Source: Chytriomyces cf. hyalinus JEL632
Taxonomy: Eukaryota; Chytridiomycota; Chytridiomycetes; Chytridiales; Chytriomycetaceae
Direction: 5' to 3'
Length of the DNA stretch: 64,000 nucleotides
Assembly (NCBI GenBank): GCA_025435555.1
Contig: JAIWWG010000120.1
Coordinates: 20,063-84,062, forward strand
Shown here piece by piece: positions 44,835-56,207 of this stretch. Below the pieces are notes generated by a model. It did no database searches. It saw only the letters and a list, made by a program, of their open reading frames with translations, and was not told the origin of the DNA. Each line of letters opens with the position of its first letter. Position 1 is the stretch's first letter. The position numbers and the translations under genes were made by a program.

Positions 44835-45780
44835 ATGCCCGATGCATCCAAAACCAAGATTGTGGAGGTTGGATCTGGTTGCTTCAACCTGCGCGCCCCG
44901 TTCAAAGTGCTGGCAGGTCTAGTCGATGTCGGAACCCACAGTGAGCCAACCCCACCCCCTACTCTTCAGGGTGCCTCTTTGCTAATTGAAACATGCTCGC
45001 CCAGTGACATTTGCTCGGCTCACGTCAGGAACATTTGTAGCCCTATCAACCGTGGCACTGGACGAACAAGCGAAAGCTGAAGTAGACGCACTCACAAACA
45101 ACGGTGAACTCCTCGAAGCCGTGATTGCCACAAACCCGTTTCATACGCTTGCATTTGAAGCATTCTACGCGCAATTCCCGGATGCAAAGTATTACGGCAC
45201 ACCGCGGCATATTCGGAATATTCCTGTGATTCCATGGTCGGGGAGTATTGCTGATGTGGCAGTCCAGTCGTTTTGGAAGGAGGAAGGGTTGGAGCTGGAA
45301 GTGACTGCTGGATGCGAGTTTGATGCACCCATGCCGGAGAGTTATAATCATTTTAGTGGGGTGGTTGCGTTTCATTGGGAGAGTAAGACGTTGATTTGTG
45401 TGAGTTTGACAAGTCACGTTTTTTTCTTTGACACAACTGACACAACTGTTGTTTAACGTGGGCCCCAGGACGACTGCTTCTCCGCGTCTCCCAAAAAACA
45501 GTGCCGGTTCACTACACCCGCAAACGCACCCAAACAGTACAATGAAATCGCATTCCACGTGTCATTGTACGGCCCAGCACTTTATAAAACTCCTGATGCG
45601 CCGAAAGAGCTATACGACTGGCTCAAAAAGATGATCAGCTTATGGCCGATCGAGAACATTGCAACGGCGCATGGCGGGGTGCAGGTGGGCGGGGCGAAAA
45701 GGAGTCTAGTGGAAGGGGTGTCCAAATTGCGCCGGTTTTTGTCCGAGACAGCCGAGAAGCGTGGAGGATCGATTCGGTAG
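44835..45780 (+). CDS. Degenerate MBL-fold-like protein, tandem paralogue 1
   Basis: Three exons: 44835-44940, 45005-45399, 45469-45780; 270 residues. The family pattern shared by all four tandem genes is: VGSGCFNLRAPF, GTHMTFARL, ALSTVALD, ATNPFHTLAFEAFYAQFPDA, YYGTPRHIRNI, HFSGVVAFH, LICDDCF, TAHGG. Strand-turn spacing, the Asp of DDCF and the His of TAHGG recall the metallo-beta-lactamase fold, but the HxHxDH zinc motif is replaced by TNPFH, so zinc hydrolysis is doubtful. No signal peptide. Substrate unknown. Confidence 0.8.
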
Positions 45781-45954
45781 CAAAGGCGTTGTGTACTTTG
45801 ACTATATTCTGTTTTGTTTTGATACTTATGCATGTTTGTTAGTTTGCATTGCTTTTAGTAATTCGCACCCCATTAAAAAAGGATTTGTTATTGCAAATGC
45901 CCAGATCGCAATTCAAATTCAAGCTTTTCAAATCCATCAAATCCAACCAAGAAA

Positions 45955-46968
45955 ATGACAGTCACAACCATGCACATTACCCAGATCGGCCCTGGCTGCT
46001 ACAACCTGATTGCCGTGAGTGGGACAGGCGAATCCCTCACTCTTACCCACATACTCACTCTTACCTTGCCCACAAACATACATACAGCCCCTCAAGAACG
46101 CATTAGGCAAACTGCTCAAGATGAAGACGCACATGTCGTTCGTGCAGCTGAGCACTGGCAAGTTCATTGCCCTGTCCACGGTCGAGCTGGACGCTTCCTC
46201 CAAGGCCGAGGTCGATGCCCTCACGCAGAACGGAGAACTGCTCGAAGCAGTGATTGGAACTAACCCGTTCCATGGGTTGGCGTTTGAAGGGTTCCACAAA
46301 ATGTATCCCAATGCAAAGTATTACGGAACACCGAGGCATATCCGTAACATCAAGTCGGTGCCTTGGTGAGTGGCTGTTGACTCTCTTCTTTTAAGGGAGC
46401 ATGGTGCTGATGATGATGATCGCGGGGAACTAGGTCCGGATCCATTGCCGACGACAGCATCCGCACTTCCTGGATGCCAGAACTGGACTTGCAGATAACG
46501 CAAGGCGCAGAGTTTATCAATATCCCGAGCGAGTCATACAACCACTTTGCCGGCGTTGTTGCATTCCATGTGCAGAGCAAAACCCTGATTTGTGTGAGTG
46601 TTTATACCAACAAGTCTTATATTATGACAATTACTGAATCCTCCCCAATTGCAAAATAGGACGACTGCTTTAGCTATGAAGATAACCCCGGCGCTCTTAA
46701 ACGCCTCGCAGGAATTAGCGCCAAGTCGCTCAACTTCCACCCATCTCTGTACGGCCCAGCTTTACGTCAATCGCCAACTGCCGTGCAAGAATTCTACGAC
46801 TGGATGCTGCAGATTATGCAAGAGTGGGACTTTGACCAAATGGCTACTGCACATGGTGGGGTAATGAAGGGTGGGTGCAAGGAGGCCTTGCGCGCGGCGC
46901 TTGACAAGGCAAAGCCTAGTTTGGAAGGGTTGGCAAAGAGTCGTGGAGGGAAGCTTGTGTGGAAGTGA
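45955..46968 (+). CDS. Degenerate MBL-fold-like protein, tandem paralogue 2
   Basis: Four exons: 45955-46014, 46088-46365, 46434-46593, 46660-46968; 268 residues. It carries the same ordered motifs (IGPGCYNLIAPL, THMSFVQLSTGKFIALSTVE, TNPFHGLAFEGF, YYGTPRHIRNIKSVPWSGSI, HFAGVVAFHVQSKTLICDDC, TAHGG). Introns 1 and 4 sit at positions equivalent to those of paralogues 3 and 4, supporting duplication of an intron-bearing ancestor. An in-frame ATG five codons on (45970) is an alternative start. Confidence 0.8.
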
Positions 46969-47235
46969 GGGGTTTTGTGGTTGGGCAAGAGTTCATTTTG
47001 ATATAAAGTCTGCAAGTATGTAACTATTATTCACATGTTGAAAGCGTGGTGCGACTTGACAAGTTGAAAATGCGGAGAAAGCGAGATTGAAGTTGAAATA
47101 ACAATCTCTGAGGTAACACACGCGCACATCGATGAATAATTCAAATGTCATGTGGTTGGTGGTGGGTGGGTTGAGTCATTGTGAAGGGTGCATGAAAAAG
47201 CGTGGTTCGAAATAAAAAACACAACACACAAAACA

Positions 47236-48180
47236 ATGGCACTTTCAACCAAAATAGCTGAAATCGCGCCAGGATGCTTCAACTTACGAGCAGTGCGTAG
47301 TACGCGTTATTATGCCTCCTTTCTCTACAGCACTAACCCATTCTATCTCTCTGTCCTTGTAGCCCTTCACAGTCATGGCTGGCATGATCGATATTGGAAC
47401 ACACATGTCCTTCATCAAGCTGTCGTCTGGCAAGTTTGTCCTCTTGTCCGCAGTCCAACTCGATGCGCAGGCAAAGAGAGAAATTCACGACTTGACTCAA
47501 GGCGGCGACCTGATTGAGGTTTGTTTCACCGTTGCCACAATAATATATCCTGCTTCCAAAATATCTCAACAACCCCCTCAAATTGCACTCAGGCCATCAT
47601 TGGAACCAACCCATTCCACACACTCGCATTCGAACAGTTTTACACGCTATACCCAAACGCAGCGTACTACGGAACACCACGCCACTTGCGCAAATTCAAA
47701 GAAATCCCATGGGCAGGTTGCGTAACAGACCCGTCCGTCCTCTCTCGCTGGGCCCCCGACCTCACTCTCGAACTCACACAAGGCGGCGAGTTTGACGATC
47801 CACAGCCTGAATCAACAAACCACTTTGCTGGGGTCGTTGCCATCCAAATTCCATCGAAAACCATGATTGTGGATGATTGTTTCCGTGTGAGCAGGAACCC
47901 CGGGTTTATTGAACGTGGGATTTTTGGGCGCAGGGATATGGAAGTGTCGTTTCATTGGTCGCTTTATAATGACGCGTTGTATAAGACTCCTGGGGCTGTG
48001 CAGACTTTCTATGATTGGGTGATTCATTTGACAAAGGCGTATGATTTTGAGAATATGAGTACTGCGCATGGTGGTATTCTGCTTGGAGGGGCCAAGACGG
48101 AGCTTTTGCTGGGTTTGGAGAAGGCGAAAGACGCGTTGAAAAAGATGGCTGTAGCCAATGGAGGTGATCTGGTCTGCTGA
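47236..48180 (+). CDS. Degenerate MBL-fold-like protein, tandem paralogue 3
   Basis: Three exons: 47236-47292, 47363-47518, 47593-48180; 266 residues. Motifs: IAPGCFNLRAPFTVMAGMID, GTHMSFIKLSSGKFVLLSAV, GTNPFHTLAFEQFYTLYPNA, YYGTPRHLRKFKEIPWAGC, NHFAGVVAIQ, MIVDDCF, STAHGG. It lacks the late introns seen in paralogues 2 and 4, so the DDCF region is contiguous. The loop after DDCF is longer and reads GFIERGIFGRRDMEVSFHWS. Confidence 0.8.
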
Positions 48181-48301
48181 TGGAAGACTCCTCCCCACTC
48201 ACTGTTTCTGGTCTCGTGAAGGCACTGTTTCCGCATTGCTTGTTTTGCCAACTGCTTTTCCACCAAAAGTAAAATATTTAACAAACAAACAAAATATACC
48301 A

Positions 48302-49470
48302 ATGAGCACACAACAGGCGAAACAAACGAGACTGCGCGAGATTGGACCCGGCTGTTGGAACCTGCGCGCCGTAAGCCATTCCGCATACGAGCCTTGCGCG
48401 TGGGGCGTAACCCCAGAATTGTTGCTCAACTTCATCATCCAACGCAGCCATTCTACATTCTCGGCGGTCTGATCAACGTCGGGACACACAGTGAAGACTT
48501 TTTGTCATGATACAAAGAAAAGATGTCACACTGATACCTATGCAAATTAAGTGTCGTTCATTCGGCTGTCTTCTGGAAAGTTTGTGGCAATCTCAGCCGT
48601 GGACCTGGACGCTGAAGCGAAAGCGGAGGTGGACCATCTCACAGCAAACGGAAAAAACATTGAATCGGTGCTTGCAACGAATCCGTTTCATACAATGGCG
48701 TTTGAGCCGTTCTACACGCTGTATCCGGATGCGCGTTATTATGGGACTCCGAGGCACATTCGAAACATTAAATCAATTCCGTGGTATATGGGAGGCTCAA
48801 AACATTCTTATTTGTCTTGTGTGGCTGATTTTCCTTGGGTTTCTTTCTGCGAAAAGGGCCGGCTCGGTTGCTGACGATGCTGTTTTGAAAATGTACGAGC
48901 CTGAAATCGAAATGAGGATCCCAGCTGGTGCTGAATTCAACGACCCCAAGGTATGTGAAAAGCAGTGATGTTCTCAAGTTCACGCATCAAAATACGCTGA
49001 TATTCTGACTTGCTTTCATTCAATTTCAAAAGCCAGAAACCACAAACCACTTTAGCGGCCTGGTAATTTACCATCGCGCTTCAAAAACGCTTCTCTGTGT
49101 GAGTATACCCTCTGCTGACAAATTTCAGAAGCGATCTCAACTAACACCCAAATACTTCAAGGATGACTCCTTCTCAGTCCACAAAGACCCAAACGTCCTC
49201 CTCCGTCTCGCAACAGGAGCCACGCGCAACTCGATTGGTTTTCACTGGTCCCTCAAAAATCAAGCCCTCCACAAATCGCCTGACGCTGCCAAACTGTTTT
49301 ATGGGTGGATGCTATCGCTCGTCAAGGATTGGGATTTTGAAAACATGTGTTGTGCGCATGGTGATGGTGTGATGATTGGAGGTGCGCGTGGGGCTTTGCA
49401 GGTTGCGGTGGAGAAGTTGAAGCCGTCGTTGGATGAGTTTTCGGTTGCGCATGGAGGATCGAAGCTTTGA
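48302..49470 (+). CDS. Degenerate MBL-fold-like protein, tandem paralogue 4
   Basis: Six exons: 48302-48370, 48448-48490, 48552-48783, 48857-48950, 49033-49098, 49162-49470; 270 residues. It has the most introns of the four and keeps all family motifs (IGPGCWNLRAPFYILGGLIN, GTHMSFIRLSSGKFVAISAV, ATNPFHTMAFEPFYTLYPDA, YYGTPRHIRNIKSIPW, NHFSGLVIYH, LLCDDSF, CAHGDG). The usual TAHGG is CAHGDG and DDCF is DDSF here, so one proposed metal-proximal position differs from the others. Confidence 0.8.
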
Positions 49471-49604
49471 ATGTAAGGGAGAGAGCAAGTGCAGGATTTT
49501 TTCTTGCGTGCACGCAATGAAAAGGAAAATGTGTTGAATGTCGCGTAGGTAGTTTATACATGTATATCTAAATTGTGCGTTGACGGGGTGTCTGAAGTGG
49601 TTCT

Positions 49605-50783
49605 TCATGAACTCAACGCTGCAAACAAAATCCTCTCCAAGTCTTCCCTCATGCACTCCTTCATTCTCGAATGCCATGTCAGCACATCCTGTTGCATGGC
49701 ATCAAGTCTCGCTGGGGACTTGAGTAGCGTCTTCATTGCATCCACAGCCTCGCTCCACGAACCAACAACCAACCCAGGAACCGGCGCAAACGTCCGTGTC
49801 AAGAAATCGCTCCTCAACATGACAGGAATCGCCCCATTCTCCATAATCTCAAACAATCGATGACACTCTGGATTATTCCCACTCGGATTCAAAGCAAACG
49901 TTGTGGATGAGAGCATGTCGCTGTACCAATATGCCGATAAGCCGTCCATGAACTGTTTCTCAATGTTGAGCACGCATGCGGAGAACTCGGTGTGCATGAT
50001 TTGGGTCATTTCCAGTCTGTCGGAGCGTAGGCTTCCACTCCATGCGCAAGGGTTGGCGCGTTTTGAGGCGGGCCAGTGAGAGCCTGGGGCGTGTCTGCTG
50101 TCCATGTTGCTGGGCGTTGCGAGAAGGAAGGCCCAGTGGTATCCAAGCCATGGTTGCTGGTGTTGTTTAAAGTTTCGTTTGGAGATGGGTGTGGGATGTT
50201 CGGGGATAGGCGAGACTTGGTTGGCACAAGTTGCGTTGCCCAGCGCCCGCAGCGGAACCTGCGGCTCAGCGTCTGATTGCGCCGTTTCTTCAAAGTAGTA
50301 GTTGCGAAGCACGTAATCGAATGCAAACAGCGCGCTAGTTCCAAACGTGTTTTTTTCGTCGGCCATGACAAGGATCCCGACACTAAAGCCTTTGCGCCGG
50401 TGGTTCACCGTCCATTGAACGAGCGTGCTAACTGGACTCAGCTTTTTGCGCGCAATGAATAAAACATCCGTGTTGATGTCCATGGTTTCGAGGTGGCTGG
50501 TGTTGTTGAAGACCTTGTTCTGCCACATGATGTTTGGGGGAAGTAGCGATTGAAGCGAGTAACAGTTTTCAGGGCATGAGCCCGCGGCTTCGTAAAGAAT
50601 CGTGAGAAAGACGCGTTTTGGCGTTCGGACAACAGCGGCAGTTGCTGCATTGGTCAACTGGCTTTCGAGAGCCGCCTCGTTGCGTACATCGGAAAACGTG
50701 AGTGCGCGAGTCGCTATCATGATTGCTGTGGTGAGAATGAGCACAAGAAGACGGGTTTGTTGGGTCAGTCTTGTTGAAACCAT
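49605..50783 (-). CDS. RXYLT1/exostosin-like glycosyltransferase, type II membrane protein
   Basis: Single exon, 392 residues from the ATG at 50781-50783; this start places a signal anchor near the N-terminus (TRLLVLILTTAIMIATRAL). The frame is open 16 codons further upstream. Lumenal part: QWTVNHRRKGFSVGILVMAD; the late, diagnostic FALNPSGNNPECHRLFEIME followed by NGAIPVML is like the nucleotide-sugar-binding end of exostosin/RXYLT1 proteins. Probable Golgi enzyme. Sugar donor cannot be told. Convergent with MBL paralogue 4. Confidence 0.75.
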   Translation of the reverse strand: MVSTRLTQQTRLLVLILTTAIMIATRALTFSDVRNEAALESQLTNAATAAVVRTPKRVFLTILYEAAGSCPENCYSLQSLLPPNIMWQNKVFNNTSHLETMDINTDVLFIARKKLSPVSTLVQWTVNHRRKGFSVGILVMADEKNTFGTSALFAFDYVLRNYYFEETAQSDAEPQVPLRALGNATCANQVSPIPEHPTPISKRNFKQHQQPWLGYHWAFLLATPSNMDSRHAPGSHWPASKRANPCAWSGSLRSDRLEMTQIMHTEFSACVLNIEKQFMDGLSAYWYSDMLSSTTFALNPSGNNPECHRLFEIMENGAIPVMLRSDFLTRTFAPVPGLVVGSWSEAVDAMKTLLKSPARLDAMQQDVLTWHSRMKECMREDLERILFAALSS

Positions 50784-50935
50784 TTTGGTTTTTTTTCTTT
50801 TGTTTTGACAAGTTTGCAAAGAAAGCCTCAACCTTTCCGGATCTCAAAATACCCCCTTGACTGATGCTTTCCCATTGCTACCTTCGATCATTGGATCAAT
50901 ACTTACATATCTTGAAGGGATGGCTGTCATCAATA

Positions 50936-51322
50936 ATTAAGGAATGGAATGCATGCAGCACTTGAACAGGCATCCGTCCCTAAAATCAACCGAAAATGTG
51001 CCTTAAAGTGCGGGTCCAGAGTTGAGATGAACCTGTTGAGAAGTGATTCCGGGCACGTGAACTCGAAATTTGTCTCAATAATAGTGGGCCTCAGTTTTAC
51101 GATGATGGAACTCCCGTTGGACGAAAAAAAAATGAAATTGATTTTTTTCTCACGTGCTTTTTCTTTTCTCCATCGCCATGAGAAAGGTGCGGTGTCAAAG
51201 TGCATGTCGTCAATCATTGAAACAACGCCCAACAACAGCCTTGTGTTGATGCGGTGTTCCTCGATTGCAAGATCATTCTCCAGTTGGCGTATTAGTTGAG
51301 CACGTTCGGAAATGCGCGGCAT
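50936..51322 (-). CDS. Short open frame, hypothetical
   Basis: 129-130 codons beginning MPRISERAQLIRQLENDLAI, a plausible amphipathic helix. The 3' part of the frame runs through one arm of the inverted repeat at 51079-51111, and includes a low-complexity A-rich stretch (KEKAREKKINFIFF). The helix faintly resembles the leader of some transposase-neighbour proteins. No firm family; it may be the remains of a mobile element rather than a gene. Confidence 0.3.
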
Positions 51323-51465
51323 TTTACTTTTTTTTCATTCTTTCCGGTGATCCATCGGGGGCATTCAGTTTCTGATATCCAACGTGGCAAAGAAAAAAAA
51401 AAAAATTCAGTTTGAATTTTTTATTTGTTCCATCATCGTAAAACTGAGGCCCACTAATAAAGCTA
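51079..51465. repeat. Inverted repeat with ~33-bp near-perfect core (arms 51079-51111 and 51427-51459)
   Basis: AGTGGGCCTCAGTTTTACGA at about 51083-51102 reappears in reverse complement at about 51436-51455, and the core continues through GATGATGGAAC. Similarity extends outward with gaps through A/T runs, for arms of about 75 bases. The interval of about 315 bases contains the start of the 51322 minus-strand frame. It could be a MITE-like element or an inverted duplication. Confidence 0.8.
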
Positions 51466-51624
51466 ATCTTTTCTCACCTCAAATTGATCTCGGTTCCTTT
51501 CTGGAACCTCACTCACTTTCTCCTCCCGCTCCAAGTACCCAGCCGAAGCTTCCTTCTAACAGAACCGGCGTTATTTTTGAGTCCCATAAAAGAAAATTGG
51601 AACGACGTGTAAATCCCCACTCTC

Positions 51625-54600
51625 ATGACTATGGCGCTTGCAATAGTGTTTGCAGTGCTCCTTCTAGCTCTTGACCCCGTATCCGGAGATACAAACATCA
51701 CAGTAGGATTCATCAGCAATTACTGCGCCATCAAATACCTCGTCTTCAACGGGTCCCTCGCAACAAACGCGACACCATTCTACACACCCGAAGTGATCAA
51801 CGTGAATGGAAACTCGGGATGGACGTACTACTCGGAACTCGCGGTGTTGGCAGCAATTGATCACGCAAATAGCAATCCCTCCATCTTGCCCGGCGTGCGC
51901 GTGCATTTGAAGAGATTTACAGACTGTGGAGAGTTCTATCCTGAGGCCGATGCTGAGTACTACGGTAAAAGCGCTGGATTTGCGGCGGCAATTACTGCAA
52001 CGGATATCGTGGATGTGCATAAAGATGTTCTCGGTGTTGTCGGGAATGAATTTAGTTTGACTGCGAAAGGGATTGGCCAGATTTTATCCAATGCTCAGGT
52101 GAGGAGCGTATGAGTTGATGCTCTTTAAAGACGGAGCTAATTCATCTTTTTTTTACTTTCGAAAGATTCCTTACTGCGCAACGGCCACATCTTCATCGCG
52201 GTTTTCCGACAAGAACAAGTATCCGTATTTTTGGAGGGTTTTTGCAAACTCGCGGTCACAAAGCCTTGCGGCGCTAATATCCTATTGGAAAGTGAAGAAA
52301 GTGGCCATCATATACGAAAAGGACGATGAGCTCGGGTTTGCAGGTGACAACTCTCGCTTTTTTTTTTTTTTTTTCGCGAAAAATACCAGGTGATATTGAA
52401 CGCGCGCATTCTGAAAAACAAAAAGCCCTCCGGGCCATGAAAACCAGTTTAAGCGAGCGCAAAATCAACATCGTATCCATCACTGGCCTCAATCCGGACT
52501 TGGACACTCAAGCAAAGGAAATGATGAACACAACGTTGCATCGCACCGATATTCGGTACATTCTGGTTCTCGGACAACCGTACTTTGTCAGATCTATTCT
52601 CTTGACTCGCGAGGAGATGCGGCTGAGTGGGCCGCGGTATGTGTGGGTCGTAAACAACGGTTTCATCACCGATCCAGGGTTCGATCGTGCAAGGCTGCAA
52701 GGTGTGATTGGACCTAATGTGTGTCAAGACACGGATTTGATGGAAAGAGTTAGGGAGCTTCAGGAGGATGTGAGCCGGCGTGCGTTGTTCGAGATTCCGT
52801 GAGTTTGATGACTTGTGTGATAGTTTTTGCCCGACTTATGTTGTTGAGCTTGGCAGCATCTCGAACTTCATTGAAATGAGTGTCCAGAACATTTACGACT
52901 GCACTCTTATGATGCTAGTCGGGTTCAGTAAGGTGGCCAGTGATAGAGCATATTTTAAAGCAATGTTGGTTCTGAACATGTTGAACAGCTTCGAGTCGAT
53001 CCCGTCGCGCTTTCTAGACGAGAATTTCAGGATAAAATGAACTTTACGCTGTTCCAAGATCTCAGTTTGTGCCAACGATTCTGCTTGCCCCCCACTTTAC
53101 TTCACGCGTTGAATACAATTTTCGCAGACTACAGCGGCTATTCCGATTTTGGAAAACTGACGCTGAATGAAGAAGGAAATGCGCAAATGTAAGTGTCAGT
53201 TTTCAGCCACCAAAACACGCTCCTTCTTACACGTGCACGCGGAGCCAGCCCGGTTTGCTTCGCATCCATGACAAAAGTGGCTGGAGAGGACATTTTATTT
53301 GCCCGAACAGACAAAGCGGCAAACCAAATCGTGCAATACGATCTTTCGCTGCGAATATTTCCTGGAAACTCTTCAATCATCCCGAGCGATGGATTGATCG
53401 AAATCTTCAGCTTTGGATACTCTTTGCGCAACAGCGAGGGAATTGCGATTGTTTGTTTGTCTGTTGTTGGACTTTTGGCGAGTGTTGCGGGAGCTCTGTT
53501 TTTGCACAAGTTCCAAAAGAGCGCAATTATTCGTGCGTCGTGTCTTCCTGAGATGCTGCTGATCTGTTTTGGATGTTTATGTGCGTACGCTGCACTTCTT
53601 TTGTTTGTGGGCATCCCGACTTCAACGGTCTGCAACTCCCGGATTTTCTTACTCTTGCTTGGATATGCGAGCATCACGATCCCTCTCGTCTGCAAGAACC
53701 TCATGATGCGCTGGCTGTTTGGCCAGGAATCTTCCCGAAAAATCGAAGCCATTCGAAGGGCGAAAGCGGTGCACAGATTTTCTGGCATCACTGCCGCGTT
53801 TGCGTACCTTGCAGTGAGTGTGCTTTCGATTGAGCAGTTAAAATTAGCTCCGGTGGAGGTTTTGGATGTGAACGAGTCATACGTCATGTGTGCCATGAAA
53901 GTGTCCCGGTTGGTGGCGCCCACGTATGTGTTGTACATATCGACGGGGATTTTGTGGGTGGCTGTTGTTGTGGCCGCCATCATGTCTACGAAAGTGCGAC
54001 TTATCGAGTATAATGAAACAAACCAAATGGTGCTGGTCGCCTTGTTCTCGGGCATAATGTTTGTTCTCATCAAGGCCATGGCAGCAGCTCCAAACAGATT
54101 ATCCGACTTTAAAGTCTGCGTTATTATTTGGATCACAACGACTGTAATTTTGGGGACTATGCTGGGCGGGCGTGTTGTCGACGTTATGCAGCACCATTTC
54201 TCGGAACAGCATTCGTATCCAACCAGCGCGTATGACTGCCACAACAGCCGTCAAAGCTCGTCTGCTTTGAATTTCAGTCCTCGAAAATCAATCAAAATGT
54301 ACTCGTTCAGGATTTTGGACAAGGTTCAATGGTTTTGCTTTGGGCAGCTTTGACTGGTAGTCTAAATCCCTTCATTTTCAATACAGGGTGCGAAAATCTG
54401 CGTCTTTAAGATCAAAAGACGCGGCATTGGGAGGATATTTGAGAAATGGATGCGAGGAATAACATCGTTCCACAGTTTGGGATCGAGGAAATGGATCTGC
54501 ATCACAACACTGCAGAAATCACACTGCATTGTTATTGATGACGCAACCGTCATGACTTGCACATCCAGCAGTGTTGAAATCCAAGGAAGCTTGAAAATTA

Positions 54601-54725
54601 AAATGCAGCTAGATGACGATGCGGCCTGTCAACTGTTTCTTGACGATCTCCGAGGGGCCATTAAGGACGTTGAGAGTCGCGACGATAACTGGAATATGCC
54701 GGACATTGTTGCTGGGTGTATCTGA
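51625..54725 (+). CDS. Class C G-protein-coupled receptor (ANF-receptor ectodomain plus 7TM)
   Basis: Eight exons: 51625-52098, 52166-52343, 52390-52798, 52857-52968, 53031-53064, 53128-53188, 53249-54323, 54387-54725; sum 2682 bases, 893 residues. Signal peptide MTMALAIVFAVLLLALDPVS. The periplasmic-binding-like ligand domain (residues 25-440) includes AVLAAIDHANSNPSILPGVR, VVGNEFSLTAKGIGQILSNA, IPYCATATSSSRFSDKNKYP, YFWRVF and YSGYSDFGKLTLNEEGN. Seven membrane helices follow (about 510-745), with the arrangement of GABA-B/mGluR-like receptors. The Cys-rich domain of mGluRs is absent, as in GABA-B types. The C-terminal exon encodes about 113 soluble residues with strand pattern like a PH fold (SRKWICITTLQKSHCIVIDD). 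Ligand unknown. Confidence 0.85.
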
Positions 54726-54941
54726 TGACGTTATTGGCAAAGTAGAGGTGCGCGCACGAAATACGGAGAGTGTGCGGTATTCCCAGATGGGAATCATATC
54801 TCCAAGTAATAAATGCCGTCAAGCAAAAACGAATTGCCATGAAATAAATCGGACTGGGTACTTGACGGGCAGATTAAGATTTCTTTTTTTTAAGAAATTC
54901 AAAACAAAACAAAACAAAAACTCTGGTCAAGATCAAACACG

Positions 54942-56207
54942 ATGGGTCAGACAACTCCCCCAGCAACAGAAGCAAATGCGAGTATCTTCGTAAACAGCAG
55001 CGAGAGTTTAATGGATCGAATGACGCGTGTGCTGCCAATCTCGTCGGGCTCAAGGCTCGGTGGGAAGCGTTCTCGGCGATGTTCATTTATCCCGGTCTCG
55101 GCGCGGATCAGGTACTTCTAGTTGCAGATGCATGTAGTGCACTAGTAGCTTAAGAGAAGTTTGGTGTCCAGAATCGCGCTCTCGCTCCTGCTGGTCATGG
55201 CGGTGATCCACTCGCTTTGCTTCAAACAGACGCTCGAAGTCACTGCATCAGACACACAACCGGAATTGTACGCCGCAGAACAAGAAAGCTGGCTTCATGA
55301 AGACCGGCTTCAGAAAATTGCGGTTGACAACAAAATCACAGTTGCTGCCATAAACTATGCGTACGTCGATGTCGCACGCGTCTGGCTCAACTCGGTGCAG
55401 GCCGTCAACGTGACAAACTTTGCGCTGATTGCACTCGATATCAACGCATACGACGCGTTGATGCTTGACTATCCAGACAACACGTTCATGCCGCCTTATA
55501 GCAACTTGACCACCGTTTCGAAACCTGTGATGCATGGCACGGGAGAGTTTAGAGCAGTCACTTGTACACGCCCACGGTTTCTGCTTGATTTCTTGGACAA
55601 AGGTGGGATGGCACTTTTTGAGTTGCCGTCGCTGTTGCTGATGATACAAACAAACGCGCTGTTGCAGGATACACCATCTTCTACTCGGACATTGACTCCA
55701 TCTGGCGCCGGAACCCGTGGAAAGTATACGAAAACGCGCAAGGCCATACTGTTGACATCGCGTTTACGCTGGACGGCAAAGCCAACTACATCTGCTCATG
55801 CTTTTTATTCCTGCGGCCCACGAACGAATGCAAAGCGGCTGTGGCAAAATGGAGAGAACTTATCGACACGAAACAATTTAAAGGCGACCAGATTCCGTTT
55901 AATGCGATGCTCAACATGCCGGTGTTCAAGGTATCTGACATGCGGGTTTGTAAGTCTGGAGCTGTATCGTGACTCCTTTCTTTGTTTTTCTCAACAGAGT
56001 TTAAAGACGATGATGCTGGATAAAAACGAGTTCCCGTCTGGGAGAGAGCTCTTTAAGACTTGCACGTACGACTGGGAAGTCAACAGGGACGGACCCTCCA
56101 TCGTCCACGCAAACTACATGAAGGGACACGACACAAAGCTCGACGTGTTGAAGGAAGTTGAGCAGGACTATTTTAAATGCCGTGAAAAGGTGGATGCGTC
56201 CACCTGA
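54942..56207 (+). CDS. GT77-like nucleotide-diphospho-sugar transferase, type II membrane protein
   Basis: Four exons: 54942-55111, 55172-55602, 55668-55930, 55998-56207; 357 residues. Exon 1 supplies a cytoplasmic tail (MGQTTPPATEANASIFVNSS ... ARIR), and splicing AG|A leads straight into the signal anchor IALSLLLVMAVIHSLCF. Without exon 1 no ATG precedes the anchor except one inside it. Catalytic part: ALDINAYDAL, the DxD motif in YTIFYSDIDSIWRRNPW, VDIAFTLDGKANYICSCFLF, and VHANYMKGHDTKLD. This matches the nucleotide-diphospho-sugar transferase domain of GT77-type enzymes. Golgi location inferred. It starts 216 bases after the GPCR stop. Confidence 0.82.

Noticed and set aside
53138-54244. 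368-codon minus-strand open frame
   Set aside because: It lies wholly opposite the seven-helix exon of the class C GPCR, has no recognisable motif, and reads as a shadow of the codon bias there.
55161-55200. Start of the GT77-like gene at a TTG codon
   Set aside because: An upstream exon with an ATG at 54942 splices cleanly into the signal anchor and gives a normal type II membrane topology.
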